A stretch of DNA of 64,000 nucleotides, taken from NCBI RefSeq assembly GCF_025143825.1, contig NZ_CP083560.1, forward strand, positions 1,922,001 through 1,986,000. The letters run 5' to 3'. Shown one piece after another: positions 27,071-37,248 of the stretch (positions within the stretch are counted from its first letter, which is position 1; every line of letters begins with the position of its first letter). The translations under genes and the position numbers were made by a program. The notes beneath the pieces are model-generated. The model saw only the letters and a program-made list of their open reading frames with translations. It did no database searches and had not been told where the DNA came from. The stretch is from Sulfitobacter sp. S223 (lineage in GTDB: Bacteria > Pseudomonadota > Alphaproteobacteria > Rhodobacterales > Rhodobacteraceae).

Positions 27071-28891
27071 ATGGCTTTAGATTTTTTCCCGAGGCTACGG
27101 TGCTTTGTGGCCACCTCTTCACTGATTCTCTGGGGAATCGATGCACAGGCTGATCCAGCCCATGCCATTGCAATGTACGGCGTTCCAGCCTTGCCTGCCG
27201 ACTTTACCAGCTTACCCTATGTCAATGCTGAGGCGCCTAAGGGCGGTACCATTACTTTGGGCAATACCGGCGGTTTTGACAGTCTTAATCCGTTTGTCCG
27301 CAAAGGCACATCGCCGTGGCAGCTGCCGTTTTTCACCCATGAAACCCTGATGGGCCGGTCCTGGGACGAACCTTTCACGCTGTACGGCCTTTTGGCCGAA
27401 TCGGTAGAGACGGATGAGGACCGGACTTGGGTCGAATTCACCCTTCGCGAAGGCACGACATTTTCGGACGGTAGCCCGCTGACAGTAGATGATGTGATCT
27501 TCAGCTTTGAGCTGCTGGGTACGGAAGGGCATCCACGCTATATCAGTCTGTATCAGCAGATCGAAAGTCTGACGCAGACCGGACCACGCAGCCTGCGGAT
27601 AACCTTCAACGAGGCAAACCGTGAACTGGCCCTGCTGGCCGGCATGCGCCCTATCCTGTCCAAAGCACAGTGGGAAGGCCGCGAATTCGCCGATGCCCCC
27701 GTTCAGGACATCCCGATTGGATCTGGTCCCTACACCATCACCGGTTATGAGACCGGCCGCTATGTCGAACTGACCCGAAACCCCGATTACTGGGGCGCCG
27801 ACATTCCATATCGGAAAGGCACCAACAATTTCGATCGCGTCAAACTGGACTTTTACGGCGACTCAAAGGTTCTATTTGAAGGGTTCAAGGCGGGTGAAAT
27901 CTCGGCTGTTCGCGAATTCAACGCCGAAAGCTGGCAAACCCAGTATGATTTCCCCGCGATCACACGTGGTGATATCGTCAAATCGGAAATCCCGCACAGC
28001 AAACCATCCGGCATGACGGGGTTTGTCATGAACACCCGGCGCGCGCCTTTTGATGACTGGCGCGTCCGCGATGCCCTGATCAAAGCGTTCAATTTCGAAT
28101 ACATCAACGACACACTGACCGGAAACGCGCAGCCGCGCATCACATCCTATTTCTCAAACTCCGTTCTGGGGTATCAGGAAGGTCCGGCTCAGGGCCGCGT
28201 GGCCGAGCTTTTGCTGCCCTATCAGGATACGCTACCAAATGGCACCCTTGAGGGATACTCCCTGCCCGTTTCGGATGGCTCTGCCCGAAACCGCGCCGGT
28301 ATTCGCGCCGCGATGGAGCAATTCGAGGCAGCCGGTTATATGGTCAAAGACGGTATCCTGCGCCGTGGTGACGGTACGGCTGTTTCATTCACCATCCTCA
28401 TTGCCAAAGGCAGCACCGAAGAGATCGCCATAGCCGAGCTGTACCTGCGCGCGTTGGAGCGGTTGGGGATTTCTGCCAGCATCGAAACTGTGGATGACGC
28501 CCAATATTTTGCGCGGACCGGTGATTTTGATTTTGATATCACGACATTCCGCCGCGCCCTGTCACTGAGCCCCGGAAACGAACAAAAGTTCTATTGGGGG
28601 ACAGAAGCGGCCGAACAGAAAGGGTCGCGCAATCTGATGGGCGCACGCAACCACGCGATTGATGCCATGATCAACGAAATGCTGGGCGCGCGCGACAGTG
28701 CGGATTTTGTTGCCGCAACCCGTGCGCTGGACCGTGTCCTGACAGCGGGCCGCTATGTCATCCCGTTTTGGTCCTATACCGAAGGGCGCATCGCCCACGT
28801 CCACGAGATGAAATACCCTGCATACCTGCCGATTTACGGCGACGGTGCGCAGTGGATGCCAGAAGTATGGTGGTGGGACGAAAACAACTAA
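27071..28891 (+). CDS. ABC transporter substrate-binding protein, family 5 (YejA-like)
   Basis: A periplasmic binding protein of 606 residues for oligopeptides or microcin-C-like compounds. The signal peptide ends near AQA/DP around residue 28. The family 5 signature is visible: GGTITLGNTGGFDSLNPF near the N terminus and TFSDGSPLTVDDVIFSFELL. The length and the motif FEYINDTLTGNAQPRITSYFSNS fit the YejA subgroup. No permease or ATPase genes follow; the next gene is on the other strand, so it is an orphan here. Substrate not assigned. Confidence 0.92.
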   Translation: MALDFFPRLRCFVATSSLILWGIDAQADPAHAIAMYGVPALPADFTSLPYVNAEAPKGGTITLGNTGGFDSLNPFVRKGTSPWQLPFFTHETLMGRSWDEPFTLYGLLAESVETDEDRTWVEFTLREGTTFSDGSPLTVDDVIFSFELLGTEGHPRYISLYQQIESLTQTGPRSLRITFNEANRELALLAGMRPILSKAQWEGREFADAPVQDIPIGSGPYTITGYETGRYVELTRNPDYWGADIPYRKGTNNFDRVKLDFYGDSKVLFEGFKAGEISAVREFNAESWQTQYDFPAITRGDIVKSEIPHSKPSGMTGFVMNTRRAPFDDWRVRDALIKAFNFEYINDTLTGNAQPRITSYFSNSVLGYQEGPAQGRVAELLLPYQDTLPNGTLEGYSLPVSDGSARNRAGIRAAMEQFEAAGYMVKDGILRRGDGTAVSFTILIAKGSTEEIAIAELYLRALERLGISASIETVDDAQYFARTGDFDFDITTFRRALSLSPGNEQKFYWGTEAAEQKGSRNLMGARNHAIDAMINEMLGARDSADFVAATRALDRVLTAGRYVIPFWSYTEGRIAHVHEMKYPAYLPIYGDGAQWMPEVWWWDENN

Positions 28892-28907
28892 ACCGTCGCC
28901 GTCGCGA

Positions 28908-29531
28908 TTAAACGAGCGATGTGACCCAAAGAATGGTCGCATCTTCATCCGAAACCGAGATCACATTATGTCCCATGGCGGCGTCATAATAGGCGCTGTC
29001 GCCGCGGCGCATCTCGATCGGTTCATAGAATTCGGTGAACAACTTGATCACGCCAGTCAGGACGAACAGGAACTCTTCTCCGTCATGGCGAACCCATCCT
29101 TCGAATTCTTCCATCTGGCGGGCACGGATGCGGGCACGGTAAGGCAGCATATTCTTTTTGCGCAGGGTGTCTGCGAGCAGCTCGTGTTCATAGGTCGCGG
29201 TGGCTTGCGCGGTTCCCTCACCTGATTTGGTGACCGCCATGCGCCCGTTGATCTGTTCTGCCGCTGGAGGCGTGAACAGCTGCGGTACGGAAATTTCCAA
29301 CCCGACGGCCAGCTTTTTAAGCGCATCATAGGTGGGTGACATCTGAGCGTTTTCGATTTTTGACAGAGTAGATCGGGCCAGTCCGGCTTGCGATGCAGCT
29401 TGCTCCAATGTCCAACCGCGCGCCTTGCGCAATTCGCGCACGCGCGCGCCCAGATCAACGGGCGGAACCGTATGGGCAGCCCCGTCTTCACGGGCAATCT
29501 GGATCATGGATTTTGCGGCGTCCTCTGTCAT
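28908..29531 (-). CDS. XRE-type regulator with C-terminal cupin domain
   Basis: A 207-residue regulator. The helix-turn-helix is at about residues 30-85 (VRELRKARGWTLEQAASQAGLARSTLSKIENAQ). A cupin domain fills the C-terminal half (HDGEEFLFVLTGVIKLFTEFYEPIEMRRGDSAYY), which usually binds a small ligand. The start MTEDAAK at 29531 is 66 bases from the divergent acyl-CoA ligase gene; a second Met lies 8 codons on. The arrangement suggests it controls the ligase-DsbA unit. Confidence 0.9.
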   Translation of the reverse strand: MTEDAAKSMIQIAREDGAAHTVPPVDLGARVRELRKARGWTLEQAASQAGLARSTLSKIENAQMSPTYDALKKLAVGLEISVPQLFTPPAAEQINGRMAVTKSGEGTAQATATYEHELLADTLRKKNMLPYRARIRARQMEEFEGWVRHDGEEFLFVLTGVIKLFTEFYEPIEMRRGDSAYYDAAMGHNVISVSDEDATILWVTSLV

Positions 29532-29597
29532 GTCAAACTCTATAGAGAGTCCCCGAGAACCTTGCAACGGACCCACGCAAGCGGTAGCGAAGAACCT

Positions 29598-31103
29598 ATG
29601 ATATCCGTTTATGATCAAGGGCCACCGCCGCCCTGCCCAACCCCCTTCAACATGGCCGCGCATGTGCTTGCACAGGCAGACAATATGTCCTGCAAAATCG
29701 CGCTTTCTGTCTTGGGAGAAGAGGATTGGACATATGCCGCTCTCAAAGCTGCCGTGCTTGGAACTGCAACGGGACTGCTGGAAACAGGCGCGGCACCAGG
29801 CGACCGCGTTTTGATGCGGTTGGGAAACACAGTAGACTTCCCCCTGGCCTATCTAGGCGCATTGGCAGCCGGATTGGTGCCGGTTCCAACCGCCTCTGCG
29901 CTCACATCGCGCGAAGTTGCACCGATGATCGCAACCCTTGATCCCGTTCTTATCCTGCATGATCCGGATGTGGCTTGCCCGGATGATCCACGTATTGTGC
30001 CGCTTGAAGCCCTGCGCGCGATGCGGTCTCTACCGGCGGCGGACTTCCATATGGGCGATCCTGAGCGTGCTGGCTATATCATCTATACCTCCGGCACCGC
30101 TGGTAGCCCCCGCGCGGTGGTGCATGCCCATCGCGCCATCTGGGCGCGCCAGATGATGTTTGACGGCTGGTACGGTCTTCGCCCTGACGATCGGGTGTTG
30201 CATGCCGGTGCGTTCAACTGGACCTATACCCTTGGCACCGGCCTGATGGATCCGTGGACGAGGGGCGCTACGGCACTTATCCCCGCCGCTGGAACCGCTG
30301 CGACCGATCTGCCCGCGCTTATTGCGCGGCATGAAGCGACAATTTTTGCAGCAGCCCCCGGTGTGTACCGACAGTTGCTGTCCCAGCCTGAAATAGCTGC
30401 GATGCCAACCCTCAGGCACGGCCTGAGCGCTGGCGAAAAACTGCCCCCTGCGGTGCGCGCCCGTTGGGAGGCCGCGACCGGCACAACCGTCTACGAAGCT
30501 TACGGCATGTCGGAATGCTCTACTTTCATCTCTGCCAGCCCCGACCATCCGGCGACTCCGGATGTTCTAGGCCGCCCGCAACAAGGCCGCCGGATCGCGC
30601 TGTTGGGCGAAAACGGACCTGTCCCGCTGGGGGAAGAAGGCAATATTGCGGTGCATCGCAGTGATCCGGGCTTGATGCTTGGCTATCTTGATGCGCCAGA
30701 GGAAACCGCCGCGAAGATGCAGGGTGACTGGTTCCTGACCGGCGATCAGGGCAGCATGGATGCCGATCAACAGATCACCTATCTGGGCAGAAACGACGAT
30801 ATGATGAATGCGGGTGGTTTTCGGGTCTCTCCGTTAGAGGTCGAATCCTGTCTTGCCCGCTTTGATGGCATCACCTCCGTCGGCGCAGCAGAAGTATCCG
30901 TAAAGCAGGATGTGTCCGTGATTGCCGCCTTCTATACCGCTGCGGCCCCTCTGGACGAAGAGGCGTTGCGCCGTTATGCCGAGGCAAATCTGGCGCGGTA
31001 CAAGCAACCACGCCTTTATATTCATTTGCCGGCACTGCCTATGGGCGCCAATGGCAAGCTCCTGCGCCGTGCTCTGCGCCAGCAATTCGAGGCTTCCCGA
31101 TGA
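29598..31103 (+). CDS. AMP-dependent acyl/aryl-CoA ligase
   Basis: A 501-residue member of the adenylate-forming superfamily that activates a carboxylic acid as acyl-AMP and then CoA thioester. The phosphate loop is seen in YIIYTSGTAGSPRAVVHAH. The YGMSECS motif (adenine binding), TGDQG with the conserved Asp, the hinge LGRNDDMMNAGGFRVSP and the C-terminal GANGKLLRRALR catalytic Lys region are intact. The nearest class by eye is the benzoate/aryl-CoA group; the acid is unknown. The stop overlaps the next gene as ATGA. Confidence 0.9.
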   Translation: MISVYDQGPPPPCPTPFNMAAHVLAQADNMSCKIALSVLGEEDWTYAALKAAVLGTATGLLETGAAPGDRVLMRLGNTVDFPLAYLGALAAGLVPVPTASALTSREVAPMIATLDPVLILHDPDVACPDDPRIVPLEALRAMRSLPAADFHMGDPERAGYIIYTSGTAGSPRAVVHAHRAIWARQMMFDGWYGLRPDDRVLHAGAFNWTYTLGTGLMDPWTRGATALIPAAGTAATDLPALIARHEATIFAAAPGVYRQLLSQPEIAAMPTLRHGLSAGEKLPPAVRARWEAATGTTVYEAYGMSECSTFISASPDHPATPDVLGRPQQGRRIALLGENGPVPLGEEGNIAVHRSDPGLMLGYLDAPEETAAKMQGDWFLTGDQGSMDADQQITYLGRNDDMMNAGGFRVSPLEVESCLARFDGITSVGAAEVSVKQDVSVIAAFYTAAAPLDEEALRRYAEANLARYKQPRLYIHLPALPMGANGKLLRRALRQQFEASR

Positions 31104-31738
31104 CCGATACAGTCAAGCTCGACATTATGTCCGACCCAATCTGCCCGTGGTGCTACATCGGTAAGGCCCATTTGGACCGCGCCCTTTCAGCACACCCCGA
31201 TCATCCGTTTGTGATTGAATGGCACCCTTTCCAGCTTAACCCCGACATGCCACCTGAAGGCATGGACCGCCGCGCCTATCTCGAAGGTAAATTCGGGGGC
31301 AAGGAAGGGGCTGTCAAAGCATATGCACCGGTTGTGGAACATGCGAAAAATGCAGGGCTGAATATCAATTTCGAAGGCATGCAGCGTACCCCGAACACCA
31401 TGAACGCCCACCGCCTGATCCATTGGGCCGGTATCGAGGGGCGCCAGACCGCCGCTGTTTCCGCACTGTTCAAAGCGTATTTCGTGGATGCCCGCGATAT
31501 CGGCGATGTCGAGGTGCTGTCAGATATCGCAGACGGTATCGAGATGGACGCCTCTGTTGTGGCGCGCCTGTTGGAAAGCGATGCCGATATTGACGATATC
31601 CGCGCGCGTGATGCCCATAGCCGTCAAATGGGAATCAGTTCTGTCCCGACGTTTATCATTGGCGGTAAGCACGCGGTTCCCGGTGCCCAGCCACCAGAGC
31701 TTTGGGCAAAGGTGATCGCCGAAGTTATGGCCCAATAA
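31100..31738 (+). CDS. DsbA-family oxidoreductase, FrnE-like
   Basis: A 212-residue cytoplasmic DsbA-fold protein. The redox motif CPWC (Cys15, Cys18) lies in DPICPWCYIGKAHLD, and the cis-Pro loop is SSVPTFIIGGKHAVPG. No signal peptide. FrnE-like proteins act in polyketide maturation, in stress tolerance or as isomerases for aromatic compounds. Here the ATG overlaps the stop of the acyl-CoA ligase, so the two are made together and may act on one pathway, but the substrate is not known. Confidence 0.92.
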   Translation: MTDTVKLDIMSDPICPWCYIGKAHLDRALSAHPDHPFVIEWHPFQLNPDMPPEGMDRRAYLEGKFGGKEGAVKAYAPVVEHAKNAGLNINFEGMQRTPNTMNAHRLIHWAGIEGRQTAAVSALFKAYFVDARDIGDVEVLSDIADGIEMDASVVARLLESDADIDDIRARDAHSRQMGISSVPTFIIGGKHAVPGAQPPELWAKVIAEVMAQ

Positions 31739-32000
31739 GCCTGTTGCAAATGGGCAGCAATCTCTGGCAAGGGTAATAAAACACTAGGCGGCGGTATGGC
31801 TGTGGCCTAGGATTCGACCTTAAGGGGCAAAAAGCCTCAACTAAAATAAGAATACCTTTGAGCAGGTGTGCAGGCAGAGAACAGGCAGACGTCCCCAACG
31901 GGCGATCCCCTTTTCCATATACAGAAGGCGACAGCTTTGTCGTTACACGGCTCATATCGCGCGGTTGCGCGGGTTTCGGTGTATTGAGAAAGGCAGCCTA

Positions 32001-32432
32001 ATGATTACTCCCCTCACGTCTCGTATTGTCCTCACCTATGGATCATTCGATCTGTTCCATCAGGGCCATGCGCGCCTGTTGCAGCGATTGTCCATGATGG
32101 GCACTGAATTGATCGTTGGCTGCTCTACCGATGCCTACAACGAAAAGATGGGGGTGCCTGCTGTCACATCCTATGCGCAACGCCGTCTGATGCTGGAAAG
32201 CTGCCGGTTTGTCAGCCGTGTCATCGCAGAGCAGGACTGGGATCAGAAATATACCGACATCATCAACTACAATGTCTCTGTCTTCGCGATGGGTGAAGAC
32301 TGGACTGGCCAGTTTGACCAGTTCGAGGACATCACACAGGTCGTCTACCTTCCCCGCGCAGAGATCATTGGTACGCGCAAACCATTCCATGCCGTTCAGC
32401 ACAACCAGATGAGAGCCGTCGCAGCCGGTTGA
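32001..32432 (+). CDS. Glycerol-3-phosphate cytidylyltransferase-like protein
   Basis: A 143-residue nucleotidyltransferase of the TagD/CTP-transfer type. The nucleotide-binding HxGH motif is intact in GSFDLFHQGHARLLQRL, and the phosphate-binding site near the C terminus reads EIIGTRKPF instead of the more common ISTTxIK. Such enzymes make CDP-glycerol or similar for surface polymers. The start at 32001 is chosen from the domain start. No polymer-synthesis genes are adjacent, so the product is unknown. The 262 bases upstream hold a weak hairpin (CTAGGC/GCCTAG, 31784-31810) and no gene. Confidence 0.85.
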   Translation: MITPLTSRIVLTYGSFDLFHQGHARLLQRLSMMGTELIVGCSTDAYNEKMGVPAVTSYAQRRLMLESCRFVSRVIAEQDWDQKYTDIINYNVSVFAMGEDWTGQFDQFEDITQVVYLPRAEIIGTRKPFHAVQHNQMRAVAAG

Positions 32433-32500
32433 TACTGAACAAAAAAATCTTCCGGCATTGCCAGATCTGCAACCGTGGGTTAACCAAGCAGCAATAGTTT

Positions 32501-33751
32501 GTGACCGACCTTGCGTGCATCGGAGCCCCCTTGCCGTTATCGACGACCCCCTTTCCGATGAGCCGGACAGAATTTGTGGCGCTGCTTGCCATGATGATCG
32601 CTTGTGTCGCCTTTTCCATTGATGCCATGCTGCCGGCGCTCCCGCAGATCGCAGAAGAACTTACGCCTGACGCGCCGCATCGCGCGCCACTTATTCTAAG
32701 CATGTTTCTATTGGGCATGGGGATTGGCACGTTTTTTACCGGTCCGCTTTCAGATGCCTTCGGGCGAAAACCGGTCATAATCGGGGCAAGCATATTGTTC
32801 ATCGTTGGCGCAGGCATCGCATGGGCCAGCCAGACGCTTGAGGTGGTATTGGTGGGCCGGATACTACAGGGATTGGGTGCTGCGGGACCACGCGTCGTTG
32901 CAAACGCTATCGCGCGCGACCGCTATTCCGGCCGCCAGATGGCGCAGGTCATGTCGGTTGTGATGATGATCTTCGTTCTTGTTCCAGCGGTTGCGCCGCT
33001 TTTGGGTTCGTTCATCATCGGCTGGAGCAATTGGCGAGGCATTTTCATCGCTTATATTTGCTTTGCGCTGATCTATTCGACATGGATGATGGTCCGCCTG
33101 CCTGAGACGCTCCCAAGGGAAAACCGTCGCCTCATGCGTTTGGGTCTGATGTTCAGCGCGGTGGCGGAAATGGTGGCGCATCCGGTTGTGCGTTTGTCCA
33201 TCTTTGTTCAAATGTTGGTCTCCGCGATGCTGTTTTTGACGCTTATGCTGGTGCAGCCAATATATGATGTCGTTTACGCGCGCGGCGACGAATTTCCGTT
33301 CTGGTTCTTTGGCATCGCGATCATCGCGGGCTCGGCAAGTTTGCTGAATGCGCTGGTTGTTTTCCGCTTCGGGATGCAGCGACTGGTGACGCTGGCACTG
33401 ACAGCGCAGATCGTGATTTCGGGCTGTTTTCTAGTGCTAAACCTGACAAGCGGCGCGTACGGTTTCTACTTTTTCCTATTCTGGCAAACCACCATCTTTT
33501 TTCAAGCGGGGCTAACAATTGGCAACCTGAATGCCCTGGCGATGGAACCGATGGGCCATATTGCCGGCATGGCAGCGTCAGTCATTGGGGCCATCTCAAC
33601 CATCGGAGCGGTCCTGATTTCCGGTCCTATCGGGACAGTCTTTCAAGGCGACGTGCGCCTGCTGACATCTTCGGTGCTCGTGCTCGCTGTTATCAGCGTG
33701 GCGTGCATGCTGGCGATGCGCCGCGTGGCGCGCAGACGCGCCCCCGCTTAG
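32501..33751 (+). CDS. MFS multidrug efflux transporter, Bcr/CflA family
   Basis: An inner-membrane drug/proton antiporter of 416 residues with 12 predicted membrane segments. The motif-A stretch is GPLSDAFGRKPVIIGAS, and the N-terminal signature IDAMLPALPQIAEEL is typical of Bcr/CflA. The start is a GTG at 32501; an ATG at 32558 is the alternative, but it would cut into the conserved segment before helix 1. Neither has a clear ribosome site. The stop TAG overlaps the mfd stop on the other strand. Confidence 0.9.
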   Translation: MTDLACIGAPLPLSTTPFPMSRTEFVALLAMMIACVAFSIDAMLPALPQIAEELTPDAPHRAPLILSMFLLGMGIGTFFTGPLSDAFGRKPVIIGASILFIVGAGIAWASQTLEVVLVGRILQGLGAAGPRVVANAIARDRYSGRQMAQVMSVVMMIFVLVPAVAPLLGSFIIGWSNWRGIFIAYICFALIYSTWMMVRLPETLPRENRRLMRLGLMFSAVAEMVAHPVVRLSIFVQMLVSAMLFLTLMLVQPIYDVVYARGDEFPFWFFGIAIIAGSASLLNALVVFRFGMQRLVTLALTAQIVISGCFLVLNLTSGAYGFYFFLFWQTTIFFQAGLTIGNLNALAMEPMGHIAGMAASVIGAISTIGAVLISGPIGTVFQGDVRLLTSSVLVLAVISVACMLAMRRVARRRAPA

Positions 33752-36700
33752 GAATCTTTTGCCTTTTTCGCCGCCTTCTGCTTGGCGATCACGTGTTCTG
33801 CCAGATCGCGGGCAATCGCAAACGCACCCTTGATTTTATCCGCGTCGGTTTTCCAATCACGGCGCACGACGATCTTGTTATCTTTGACCTTGGCCAGGCC
33901 ACGCTGGTCCTGAATGAACTTAACCAGCCCTTCGGGTGACGCGAATTTGTCATTGTGGAACTGGATCGTCGCGCCCTTTGGCCCGCCATCCAACTTCGCG
34001 ATCCCTGCGCGTTTACACATGGCCTTGATACGCACGACCAACATCAGCGTGTTTACCTCACGCGGTAGCGTGCCGAAACGGTCGATCAGCTCGGCTGCGA
34101 AGCCTTCCAGCTCAACCTTGGTGGTCAGTTCAGACAGGCGGCGGTACAGGCCAAGGCGGACATCAAGATCGGGAACGAAAGCCTCCGGGATCAGAACGGG
34201 GACACCAAGGTTGATCTGTGGTGCCCACTGGCCGTCATCATCGACGACACCTTCCAGCTCACCCGACCGGATTTTGGCAATCGCGTCTTCCAGCATGGAT
34301 TGATACAGTTCGAACCCAACATCGCGCATTTGTCCCGATTGCTCTTCGCCCAACAGGTTCCCTGCCCCACGAATATCAAGGTCTTGAGAAGCCAACGTGA
34401 AACCAGCCCCCAACGTATCAAGGCTGCCCAACACACGCAGACGTTTCTCAGCTAGCGGGGTCAGTTTCGCACGCGGCTTTGTCGTGAGATAGGCATACGC
34501 CCGCGTTTTGGAGCGGCCGACACGGCCCCTGATCTGATAAAGCTGCGCAAGCCCGAACATATCCGCACGGTGGATGATCATCGTATTGGCGGTCGGGATG
34601 TCCAGACCACTTTCCACAATCGTGGTCGCCAGCAGGATGTCATAGCTGCCATCATAGAAGGCATTCATGCGGTCATCCAGTTCACCCGCAGCCATCTGGC
34701 CATGGGCGACGACATAGGTCAGTTCGGGCAGCTGTTCTTTCAAAAAGGCTTCGATCTCTGGCAGGTCACTGATACGCGGCACCACATAGAAAGACTGCCC
34801 GCCGCGATAATGTTCTCGCAGCAGCGCCTCGCGCAGGGTGATGGTGTCGAATTCGGACACATAGGTCCGGATGCTCAGGCGATCCACTGGAGGCGTTCCG
34901 ATGATGCTCAGATCACGCACGCCTGTCAGGCTCAGCTGCAAGGTCCGCGGGATTGGAGTTGCCGTAAGGGTTAGCACATGCACATCCGTGCGCATCGCCT
35001 TCAGCCGCTCTTTGTGGTTCACGCCAAAATGCTGTTCTTCGTCGATGACCAATAGGCCAAGATCCTTGAACTTGATGGTTTTGGCGAGCAGCGCATGCGT
35101 GCCGATTACAATATCAACGGTGCCTTTGGTGATCCCGTCACGGGTAAGATTGGCATCCTTTGTGCTTACAAAACGGCTCAGCTGGCGCACCTCGATCGGG
35201 AAACCTCGAAACCGCTCTGCAAAAGACTTATAATGCTGCCGCGCGAGCAATGTCGTGGGCGCGATTACGGCCACCTGAACACCGGACATCGCCGCGACAA
35301 AAGCCGCCCGCATCGCGACCTCGGTTTTGCCAAAGCCCACATCCCCTACCACCAGACGGTCCATCGGACTGCCCGATGTCAGATCATCAATCACATCGCC
35401 AATGGCCGACAGCTGGTCGTCGGTTTCCTGATAGGGAAAACGCGCGGCAAAGGCGTCCCACATGCCCGGAGGCGGCTCAAGCACGGGCGCACGGCGCAAG
35501 GCACGCTCAGCCGCGATGCGGATAAGCTTGTCCGCCATCTCGCGGATACGCTCTTTGAGCTTGGCCTTCTTGGATTGCCAGGCACCGCCGCCCAATTTAT
35601 CCAGCAGGCCCTCTTCATGGCCATATTTGCTGAGCAGCTCGATATTCTCGACAGGTAGGTAAAGCTTTGATTGCTCTGCGTATTCAAGCACCAGACATTC
35701 ATGGGCCGCACCAATGGCGGTGATGACTTCCATCCCCAGATAGCGGCCAATACCGTGGTCCACGTGGACCACCAGATCATTGGGCGTCAGGCTTTGGACT
35801 TCCGACAGGAAGTTCTCGGCACGGCGTTTGCGTTTAGGGCGCCGGATCAGGCGGTCGCCCAGCACATCCTGCTCTGAGATGACGGTAAGATCCGGCGTCT
35901 CGAAGCCATGCTCCAGCGCCCAGACGGCCAGATGAAGACCGCGTTTGCCGATGCGTGTGGCATTGGCAACGGGGATTGCTTCGGCAAGCCCTTCTTCCTC
36001 AATCAAACCTGTCAGCCGCTCTCGCGCACCTTCGGAATAGCTGGCAATCAGCACAGGCCCAATTTCGAGCTTTGATTTAATGTGGGATGCCAAGGCGCCG
36101 AAAAGGCTGATCGATTCCTGTTGCCGCTCCGGCGAGAAATTTCGCCCGATGCGCCCGCCGGCATCGACCACCCCAAGACCTGTGGGCTGCGGCAAGGGTG
36201 CCAGTTGCAGCACACGGCGATCTGCAACAGCGGTCTCCCATGCTGCATCATCCAGATACAGCCCGTCGGCCGGAGCAGGCTTGTACACGCTGTCCATTTT
36301 GGAACGGGTGGCCATGGCAATCTTGCGGGTCTCGTATTGATCCGCAACGCTGTCCCAACGCGCCAGACGCATCGCTGTTAACTGATCATCCAGCGTGATC
36401 GTCGCTTCTGGTAGGTAATCAAAAAGCGTCTCAAGAGACTCGTAGTAGAAGGCCAGCCAATGCTCTGCGCCCTGATGCTTGCGGCCTGCGCTGATGGCTT
36501 CATACAATGGGTCATCTGTACCAGCGGCACCGAATTCGATCCGGTAATTCTGTCGAAAGCGGGTGATCGCCGCGTCATCCAGAATAACTTCGGACACCGG
36601 AGCCAGCTCAACAATATCCAGTTTTTCGGTAGTTCGCTGGGTGGCCGGATCAAAGCGTCGAGCACCGTCCAGAACATCGCCGAACAGATCAAGACGGACG

Positions 36701-37215
36701 GGGCCCATATCACCGGGGGGATAGATATCAATAATCCCGCCGCGCACCGCGTAATCGCCCGGTTCCATCACCGTGGGGCTTTGAACAAAGCCCATGCGCA
36801 CCAGAAACTCCCGCAGCCCTTTTTCATCGACACGTGCCCCTACCCGAGCGCTCCATGCTGCATCGCGCAGAACGTCACGCGCAGGCACGCGCTGTGTCGC
36901 GGCACCCAAGGTTGTGAGCAGGATGAACTGGCTTGGCATTCCGTGCACCAGCCCTGCCAACGTGGCCATCCGTTGGGCAGAAATGTCAGCGTTTGGCGAC
37001 ACACGGTCATACGGCAGACAATCCCAGCCGGGAAACACCACGACTGGCATATCCGGTGCGAAAAAGCGCAGCGCTTCTTGCATAGCGACCATACGCTTGT
37101 CGTCACGGGCAATGTGCAAAACCGGACCAGAAGATTTAGCAACTTCGGCCAAGAGAAGTTTGGCGTCAAACCCTTCGGGAGCGCCGGACAGCGTGATATG
37201 TGTTGGTGATTTCAT
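33748..37215 (-). CDS. mfd: Transcription-repair coupling factor Mfd
   Basis: Removes RNA polymerase stalled at DNA lesions and recruits UvrA. It has 1155 residues, the usual length. Domains in order: UvrB-like N terminus; the RNA-polymerase-interacting CarD-like domain (VHVDHGIGRYLGMEVI); the translocase with Walker A GDVGFGKTEVAM, DEEQHFGV and SLTATPIPRTLQLSL; the TRG motif region; and the C-terminal domain. It converges with the MFS gene, sharing 4 bases at the stop codons, and lies downstream of a membrane protein gene. Confidence 0.98.
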   Translation of the reverse strand: MKSPTHITLSGAPEGFDAKLLLAEVAKSSGPVLHIARDDKRMVAMQEALRFFAPDMPVVVFPGWDCLPYDRVSPNADISAQRMATLAGLVHGMPSQFILLTTLGAATQRVPARDVLRDAAWSARVGARVDEKGLREFLVRMGFVQSPTVMEPGDYAVRGGIIDIYPPGDMGPVRLDLFGDVLDGARRFDPATQRTTEKLDIVELAPVSEVILDDAAITRFRQNYRIEFGAAGTDDPLYEAISAGRKHQGAEHWLAFYYESLETLFDYLPEATITLDDQLTAMRLARWDSVADQYETRKIAMATRSKMDSVYKPAPADGLYLDDAAWETAVADRRVLQLAPLPQPTGLGVVDAGGRIGRNFSPERQQESISLFGALASHIKSKLEIGPVLIASYSEGARERLTGLIEEEGLAEAIPVANATRIGKRGLHLAVWALEHGFETPDLTVISEQDVLGDRLIRRPKRKRRAENFLSEVQSLTPNDLVVHVDHGIGRYLGMEVITAIGAAHECLVLEYAEQSKLYLPVENIELLSKYGHEEGLLDKLGGGAWQSKKAKLKERIREMADKLIRIAAERALRRAPVLEPPPGMWDAFAARFPYQETDDQLSAIGDVIDDLTSGSPMDRLVVGDVGFGKTEVAMRAAFVAAMSGVQVAVIAPTTLLARQHYKSFAERFRGFPIEVRQLSRFVSTKDANLTRDGITKGTVDIVIGTHALLAKTIKFKDLGLLVIDEEQHFGVNHKERLKAMRTDVHVLTLTATPIPRTLQLSLTGVRDLSIIGTPPVDRLSIRTYVSEFDTITLREALLREHYRGGQSFYVVPRISDLPEIEAFLKEQLPELTYVVAHGQMAAGELDDRMNAFYDGSYDILLATTIVESGLDIPTANTMIIHRADMFGLAQLYQIRGRVGRSKTRAYAYLTTKPRAKLTPLAEKRLRVLGSLDTLGAGFTLASQDLDIRGAGNLLGEEQSGQMRDVGFELYQSMLEDAIAKIRSGELEGVVDDDGQWAPQINLGVPVLIPEAFVPDLDVRLGLYRRLSELTTKVELEGFAAELIDRFGTLPREVNTLMLVVRIKAMCKRAGIAKLDGGPKGATIQFHNDKFASPEGLVKFIQDQRGLAKVKDNKIVVRRDWKTDADKIKGAFAIARDLAEHVIAKQKAAKKAKDS

Positions 37216-37248
37216 GTGGAGTGTGATGTGGCGCTTGGCGCGCTGGTG

